The translations under genes and the position numbers were made by a program. Below, piece by piece: positions 58,690 to 64,000 of a DNA stretch of 64,000 nucleotides (its first letter is position 1; the number at the start of each line of letters is the position of its first letter). The DNA comes from Schistocerca nitens (taxonomy: Eukaryota > Arthropoda > Insecta > Orthoptera > Acrididae), in the NCBI RefSeq assembly GCF_023898315.1, contig NC_064614.1, positions 1,054,008,432 to 1,054,072,431 on the forward strand. The letters run 5' to 3'. A model generated the notes under the pieces. The model was not told the DNA's origin and did no database searches. It saw only the letters and a program-made list of their open reading frames with translations.

Positions 58690-60106
58690 TTTTTGAATGG
58701 TCCTAATTATAGGAATAGGGGCAGCACTTTGAAAGAGCTTTTCCTAAGAACCGACTTAAAAAGTTAGCACATCTTCACAAATTATTTGACGAAAAGACCT
58801 TGATTGATGCATGTAATGGGAGATTACCAGAAAGACTGCGTTGAGATTTAGTACACGGACCTAATGGTTGTCTTGAACAATTTTTACAATATGTTGACAG
58901 GCTGGATAGAGAAGTAGAAAGAAGTATGTACCATAATAATGAGAATGACAGAAATCACAATCGGAGTAATTACAGAAACAAGATTAAAGTGTCAATATAG
59001 AGAGAAATTTTGAACATCAGCAGGAGAGGAATGAGGGGGATAACCATGGGCATTTTAATAGAAGAAACAATCATAGAAATAACTACCTGGGAAATGGCAG
59101 TCTGCCTCAGTGAAGGCCCACAGTTTTGGGGTGAGGAAACATAACACACACAGGACCCCCAAGTTACACCTGCAATTAGACAATAATAACAGTGTTAATG
59201 ACATGGCACATGTATCTGAAATTGAATAGAAGGAATATCAGATTTCTTATTTACGTTTTGATCGAAAGTTTTGGGATATTGTGTTAAAGTTATGGTGATG
59301 TAAGTGCTAATCACAAATCAGAATGTGAGAGTAATGAGAATTTTGATGTAGTATGTACTAATGATTTCTTCTCTTGGACAGAAAACAGTGTTATTGATGT
59401 ATGTAAATCAGGTGATGACTGTATGGGTTCTGAACTATGTGATATTTTTGATGTAGGTGTGAATGAGAGTGGTGAATTATAACTGACTTGGCGATGAGAC
59501 TTGTAGTGTTAGTGATGTTGTTGTTGAAGTAATTTTGGAGAAATGTGATGACGATGAGTATCAGGTATTAGTGGAGTTTAAGAATAATGTAGTTTCAGAG
59601 TTATTTGTGAATGATGTTGACAATACAGGTAAGTGATGTGTGTGATGTTTTAAGTGAGGTTCATGGAATATCTGTCTAGTCAAAACAGTTTTTCATTAAT
59701 TTCATGCAGAGTAATGATCCAAACAGTGAAGGTGAGGTATTTATGAGCCTGGAGAATAAAGATGAGAACGTTTGAGACCAGTTTGATGATAACATAGATA
59801 AATGTGCATTCTAGAATAAGTTAGTTGTGGTTAGTCAGAATCTGTATCCCAATTGGTGGAATGAAGTGAAAGAGGATCTAAGCTGGAAGTATAATTTTGA
59901 CAGTAATGTGTTTTGTGTTCCTTACTGCACAAGTGATGTTAATTGTACCATGGAATTTATCCATTGTGTTCAATCTTTACCTGACAACGTAAGTAACCAA
60001 ACTAATGCTATGATACAAATAAAGTTGATAAAACCCTGTGAATACAGTGTGAATGCAGCATTCGATGAAACTGAAACTGATCTTTTGCAGGAAGTGTCTG
60101 ACAACA
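58690..60106 (+). pseudogene. Decayed gag and post-gag of the same lineage as 45384-48797
   Basis: The reading KLFDEKTLIDACNGRLPERL, DLVHGPNGCLEQFLQYVDRL near 58780-58910 corresponds to KPLDEMIQIDALKHRLLNRV, YGPDDTIEQFLRYRDNLDLA in the gag at 46427. An Asn-rich tail follows. Frame 59827-60111 (YPNWWNEVKEDLSWKYNFDS) belongs to the post-gag region. It is cut at 60106 by the start of the next LTR element. Confidence 0.7.
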
Positions 60107-61207
60107 TGTAATATCCCCACGGAAAATTACCCTCTACCACGCACTAATTAATAGTGATCAATCAAATCATCCACATTTATTTACGTTTGAAAAATATCTG
60201 ATCAGATTTTTTAGTAAGATATGCGCCGACAGCTCGTCGACGCCAAGGTAATTTTCTAGTACGTTTATTCTCTGGAGCAACAGAGGTACAGATATGTATA
60301 CTCCATGGTTATTATAGTATAGAGAGAGCGAGAGAAGGGAACAGTTTCGGAAATATCGGTGGGAGGATTTTTGGATTCCTAAAGAAGTTTAGGTACTCTT
60401 CTTCGCACTAAAGCGAACAAGGGAAATTTGTGCCGATAGCGGGATAGATAAAGAAATGATAAACCTGTAAAAGGGTAAATTTCCTGAGACTTAAAATACG
60501 CGGAAACGGAACCTGTAATTAACAAGGATTCAATATACATCTTTCATCAGAAATAAGGTTTGTGACCATTTTATTACAGAGTGAATGAAGAATGAGTTCT
60601 CTGTATGAATCATTGATGATTGTCTAGGCCTGTAATTAATTGGGAAGTTTCAGCTGTGACGAAGAGAACCTGCAATCTATGAGTTTTATAAATCGTCCAA
60701 AAAGGCTTCGTCCACATCTGAAATATTAGATCTGTCGTAAACTGAACGAACTGTTCAAACGATCGATTTTCCCAACTGAATGCAGCGCTTAATAATAATA
60801 ACAAATGTAAAGATTTTTTCTAGCAAGACCGCCGCTGAGTATTAAGACGAAGGGCTCTACCGGAGATTCGACCAGGCTGATCTCAAGTAATTTATATTTG
60901 CATTGTACACAGATAAATTAGAGAGAGAGAGAGAGAGAGTGAATGTAATTCTAGAAATTACTTAGAATCCTCCAGTAGTATAATTGTTTGTCTGGCCTTT
61001 TACGGATCAGCCAATCATAATACACGAAGCCCTGACTTTACTGTACTGATTCAGGTGTGAGAGTGAAGGAACGATAAAGACGACAGATACACTTCTGTAC
61101 AGACAAACATTACACCAAGTTAGCGGCAAGCTGCATTCACACACAAAGACTTTCATCAGAATCAAAACCACAAAATAAAGAAGTAATCAAAGAGGAATTC
61201 ATTAGAA
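60107..61207 (+). other. Probable 5' LTR (about 1.1 kb) of the terminal element
   Basis: It begins TGTAATATCCCC exactly where the older gag-like remnant stops (60106), and ends ATTAGA (61202-61207), one change from the ATTACA expected as the inverse of TGTAAT. A PBS-like site follows at once. AATAAA occurs at 61175. It includes a GA run (60921-60938). No second copy is available to confirm the ends. Confidence 0.6.
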
Positions 61208-61208
61208 T

Positions 61209-61227
61209 GGCCAATCCGTGACAGGAC
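61209..61227 (+). other. Candidate tRNA-Arg-type primer binding site
   Basis: TGGCCAATCCGTGACAGGA starts with TGG and shares CCGTGACAGGA with the TGGCGACCGTGACAGGA site known from many insect Gypsy elements. It is imperfect in the middle. Confidence 0.5.
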
Positions 61228-61568
61228 ACGTTTTTGGACGTTGTTAAAATAATTTTGTTCTTTGTTTCATGTGAACGACGACGAGACAACCTAACTTGGA
61301 AAAAAGAGAAGAAATACTCGCAGTCGAATTACTTGGATCCACAGATAAACACCACGCAGGGCGCAGACTAAAGGCCAGATCTATTATTTTTTTAATAAAG
61401 CTTGCTAGTATTCTGGAAGTAGACGTAGATTTGAACATTTACTAATTGTGTTCATACAAGACGTAGTTTGATTGAACTGCCCTAGTTGCATTTAACTGTA
61501 TAAGTACTATACGAAAGTATTCTTGTATGAAGGGAGATATATATAAATCTTGACTGTAGAACATTTAT
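61228..61568 (+). other. Leader before gag
   Basis: Untranslated stretch between the PBS-like site and gag. It carries no long frame on the plus strand. Confidence 0.5.
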
Positions 61569-63557
61569 ATGGTTTTAACTAGGGCAATGTTTAAGATGAG
61601 TCAAGCAGAGCAGAGCAACACGCAACAGCCTTCAGCTGTGAGCACCGATGATAATGAGGTAGTAAGAAGTGTTGTAGAGCCGATAGCTACAGATAGCGCA
61701 ATAGAACGCCCGGTAGACACGGCTGGAGATGTAACAGCAGGGATGCAACATGGATTAGATCCATTAGTAATTATAATGAGGCAGATGCAAATGTTAACTG
61801 AGACCATGAATAATATGAACACAAAATTAGCTTCAGTCACTGAAGGGCAGGAAAATTTGAAAACCGACATTAACAGGAAATTAGCCTCAGTTACTGAAGG
61901 GCAGGAAAATTTGAAAGCTGAGATTAAGCAGCAGTTACATGATAGTTTTTCCGAATTAGAGCAGCGGATAGAGGAAAAGACAAAGGAACTAAAAGATCAG
62001 GCCGAAGAGACGGAACGAAAATTAACTGCACAAATCGAATTGGTTAAAGCTCAATGTGAGGAATCTACTCAACGTGTTCGTGTAGAAGTGAAGGAGTATG
62101 TGGCTATTAAGATAGATACAGTACGCGAACAGGTGGAAATGGTTCCGCAGTTAGTACAAAAGCAAGATGCCATGTCATGTGCAATTGCGCAACTCCCTGA
62201 ATTGGCACGTACGCAGACGAACCTAAAGGAAAGTGTGGAACATCTGACAGAACGTCAAGACGTTATTGACCACCAGATTAATGTATTAACGGGTAAATTA
62301 TCCGAAATCACATTAGAAAACAAAAGGCTAATGTGTGAAAACGTTGAGCAAAATGTTAAAGCAGCATTCCAGAGTCTATGCGGCAAACAGGAAGAGAATT
62401 TGTTTGCGAAAGGACTTGAGGAAGTGCGACAGCAGTTAGGGGCTGATTTCGAGCATTGGAAACAAACGATCGAAGAGTCGATACGCGTTTCACAACAAGG
62501 CTCAGAACAAATGAATACAGGCCGACAGCAGAAGTTGTCAGCGACTATAGACCCAATTACTGCACATTCGCACACAATACCGACATGTGTAAGTAACTCG
62601 AATATCAAATTGCCACGAGCTAGTTGTTCGCGTGACGTTTTAGCGGATGGAGATTACGAAAGCCTTTGTCATGCCGAAGAAAAAATGATAAAGCATCGGC
62701 AATTTCAGATTTTTAACACTGACAAAAGGGGGGTCCATCCGATTGTTTTTATTCGAAGTTTTAGAGGAGTGCTACCCAGAAGTTGGTCGGAGTGGCAGAA
62801 GATCAGTTTCGTTACTGGGTATATACAAGGTTCGGGGGCGATCTGGGCCTCGGACATGACTTCTGTTTGCTCGACCTATGAAGATTTTGAAAAAGCGTTT
62901 TTAGCCAAATTCTGGTCAGAAGGGGTACAGGAACGCCTAAGGCAGGAGGTGCTCTACCCAGAGCCTTTCTCTTTTTCGAAAGGAAGCCTTAGGAAGTATT
63001 TTGAAAAATATATAAATAAAACAAGATATTGGGACAGACCTATGCCTTTGCCAGACATAATAAACATACTTAAGGCAAGATTACCAACTAGCATCCGGAA
63101 TCAATTAATTTACGGCAACGATAAAGACCTGGAGTCGTTCCTAACGACGTTAGATCATATAGACATTATAGAAGAGAACAGCCAGAAAGCTCGTAATAAC
63201 AGATTCCAATATAGGGAGATAGAACTTCCGGCAAATGGTAGGCAAGGGAACGCACAGAGATCGATAAATAGTGGAGAAACCCCTCAAAATCTCAACAATA
63301 ATACCGGCAATAGTCTTGCGAGGGGCTATCCAAGGAATAACAGGAATGGGAAAAGATATAATCCCGTATGGGGAAACGAAAGGAATTTCAGACCGCAAGC
63401 TTGGAATAATAACGGTAATAGAAAGTGGAATCAACCGGGGGGAATAAACTCCAACAACCAACATCAGTGGGGACGGACATCTACGAATCAACCGGTAATT
63501 ACCGAAGTAACGGACGATGTCAACAACCAGGCGAATCAAAATCCAACAAACTTGTAA
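61569..63557 (+). CDS. gag: LTR-retrotransposon Gag-like protein, intact 662 codons
   Basis: Largest open frame in the window and the only uninterrupted TE protein. It should form the particle that packages the element's RNA. Residues 1-70 are polar; about 75-300 are a long coiled coil (Glu/Lys/Gln/Leu heptads); 86-121 are an 18-codon tandem duplication (KLASVTEGQENLK twice). Residues 380-545 form the gag core (GVHPIVFIRSFRGVLPRSWS, FEKAFLAKFWSEGVQERLRQ, LPTSIRNQLIYGNDKDLESF), related to the broken gags at 46427, 58780 and 23606. Residues 560-645 are Asn/Arg/Gly/Trp-rich, probably RNA-binding in place of the CCHC knuckle, which is absent. The start at 61569 is the first ATG; 61590 or 61599 are alternatives. 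Confidence 0.85.
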   Translation: MVLTRAMFKMSQAEQSNTQQPSAVSTDDNEVVRSVVEPIATDSAIERPVDTAGDVTAGMQHGLDPLVIIMRQMQMLTETMNNMNTKLASVTEGQENLKTDINRKLASVTEGQENLKAEIKQQLHDSFSELEQRIEEKTKELKDQAEETERKLTAQIELVKAQCEESTQRVRVEVKEYVAIKIDTVREQVEMVPQLVQKQDAMSCAIAQLPELARTQTNLKESVEHLTERQDVIDHQINVLTGKLSEITLENKRLMCENVEQNVKAAFQSLCGKQEENLFAKGLEEVRQQLGADFEHWKQTIEESIRVSQQGSEQMNTGRQQKLSATIDPITAHSHTIPTCVSNSNIKLPRASCSRDVLADGDYESLCHAEEKMIKHRQFQIFNTDKRGVHPIVFIRSFRGVLPRSWSEWQKISFVTGYIQGSGAIWASDMTSVCSTYEDFEKAFLAKFWSEGVQERLRQEVLYPEPFSFSKGSLRKYFEKYINKTRYWDRPMPLPDIINILKARLPTSIRNQLIYGNDKDLESFLTTLDHIDIIEENSQKARNNRFQYREIELPANGRQGNAQRSINSGETPQNLNNNTGNSLARGYPRNNRNGKRYNPVWGNERNFRPQAWNNNGNRKWNQPGGINSNNQHQWGRTSTNQPVITEVTDDVNNQANQNPTNL

Positions 63558-64000
63558 GGACCCACTCGTGCCCCGGAGGAGCGGTCAACAATAGGTTGAG
63601 GGGCAACAGGATATGTGTACCAATGCTAACGTATAATGATGGACGATTACTGGCAGATGAATTGACCGAAGACTTAGAACCCAAAGATGAGGATAAGGAA
63701 CAGGTGGCAGTAGCCGAAGTGCAAGTAATTTTGGAGACTGTACCTATAGTGGCGGTTTTAGACACAGCTGCAACCACAAATGTTATTTCGGAGGCTCTAT
63801 TCAACAAGATCAGAAATATACGAAGAGTACCAATTTTTCCAGTTCAAAATTGCAGAATAATAGGCGCCGTTGGGGCTCGATCGGCGAATGTAAAAGTGCA
63901 GTCACTACTTAGTGTAGAAGTAGGAAATGTAGCAATATTAAGCACATTCCTTGTTGTGAAAAATTTGGTGGTAGACTGCATTATCGGAGTCGACAGCCTA
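63422..64000 (+). CDS. Retropepsin-like protease, start of pol (runs off window)
   Basis: This frame is open for 193 codons to the window end and lies in the -1 frame relative to gag, overlapping its last 136 bases, so it should be made as a Gag-Pro fusion. Protease signs: VPIVAVLDTAATTNVISEAL with the catalytic Asp at 63761-63763, a middle strand CRIIGAVGAR, and the end FLVVKNLVVDCIIGVDSL, the hydrophobic-(I/L)-(I/L)-G block of retropepsins. The usual D-(T/S)-G is D-T-A here (GCT). RT and integrase would lie beyond 64000. Confidence 0.8.
63437..63443 (+). promoter_or_regulatory. Candidate -1 ribosomal frameshift site
   Basis: G GGG GGA in the gag frame has the X XXY YYZ form. It lies 15 bases after the -1 frame opens (last stop at 63419-63421) and well before the gag stop (63555-63557). 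It is the only heptamer of this form that I see in the overlap. Confidence 0.4.

Noticed and set aside
61569-63557. Host coiled-coil protein (the long frame has no obvious zinc knuckle)
   Set aside because: Gag-core similarity to three broken copies in the window and the overlapping protease frame show it is a retrotransposon gag.

Overview
The window looks like transposon-saturated, AT-rich intergenic or intronic DNA from a very large insect genome. I infer an orthopteran, most likely a locust of the Schistocerca type, because the tRNA-derived SINE at 5212, 5772 and 34082, the 5S-derived SINE at 47985 and the RTE-type LINE at 53859-56115 match repeat families I associate with that group. No database search was possible, so this is recognition rather than proof. 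I found no convincing host gene. Nearly every long open frame belongs to a transposable element, and nearly all of those are broken by stops, frameshifts or deletions.

Region by region: 0.4-4.7 kb holds two Tc1-type transposons around a 3 x 301-bp tandem repeat carrying a tRNA-like core. 4.9-7.9 kb is an R1-like LINE (minus) hit by two SINEs, followed by an RTE-like LINE (plus). From 7.9 to 21.6 kb runs a long block of an unrecognised non-coding repeat of ordered blocks, with complete cycles near 1.8-2.0 kb. It has been invaded by a TA-flanked 2.5-kb element that itself contains a 983-bp hAT-like element, then by a mariner, a Tc1 copy and a Penelope-like element. 21.7-25.4 kb is a decayed LTR-retrotransposon gag-protease-RT remnant. 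25.8-33.7 kb holds another piece of the repeat, two minus-strand LINE tails, a plus-strand LINE, a non-autonomous pogo-like element and a second mariner. 33.7-38.5 kb is repeat again, with a SINE and a LINE inserted, ending at a pogo/Tigger element (38.5-40.6 kb). 43.6-44.2 kb is a lone minus-strand integrase end. 44.5-48.8 kb is a plus-strand LTR element with a decayed gag, interrupted by the 5S-derived SINE. 49-53.6 kb is anonymous sequence with tandem duplications. 53.6-56.1 kb is an RTE LINE (minus). 56.1-57.2 kb is repeat. 57.2-60.1 kb holds two decayed LTR-element pieces. 60.1 kb to the window end is the best preserved element: a probable 1.1-kb LTR, a PBS-like site, an intact 662-codon gag and an open protease frame that starts inside gag in the -1 frame and runs off the window.

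The most interesting points are the unrecognised repeat family (roughly 12.7 kb, about a fifth of the window), whose copies prove several exact insertions by showing the empty site; the nested hAT-like insertion that splits a small frame in its host element; in-frame tandem duplications in the coiled-coil part of two related gags; and a candidate -1 frameshift site (G GGG GGA) a few codons after the protease frame opens.
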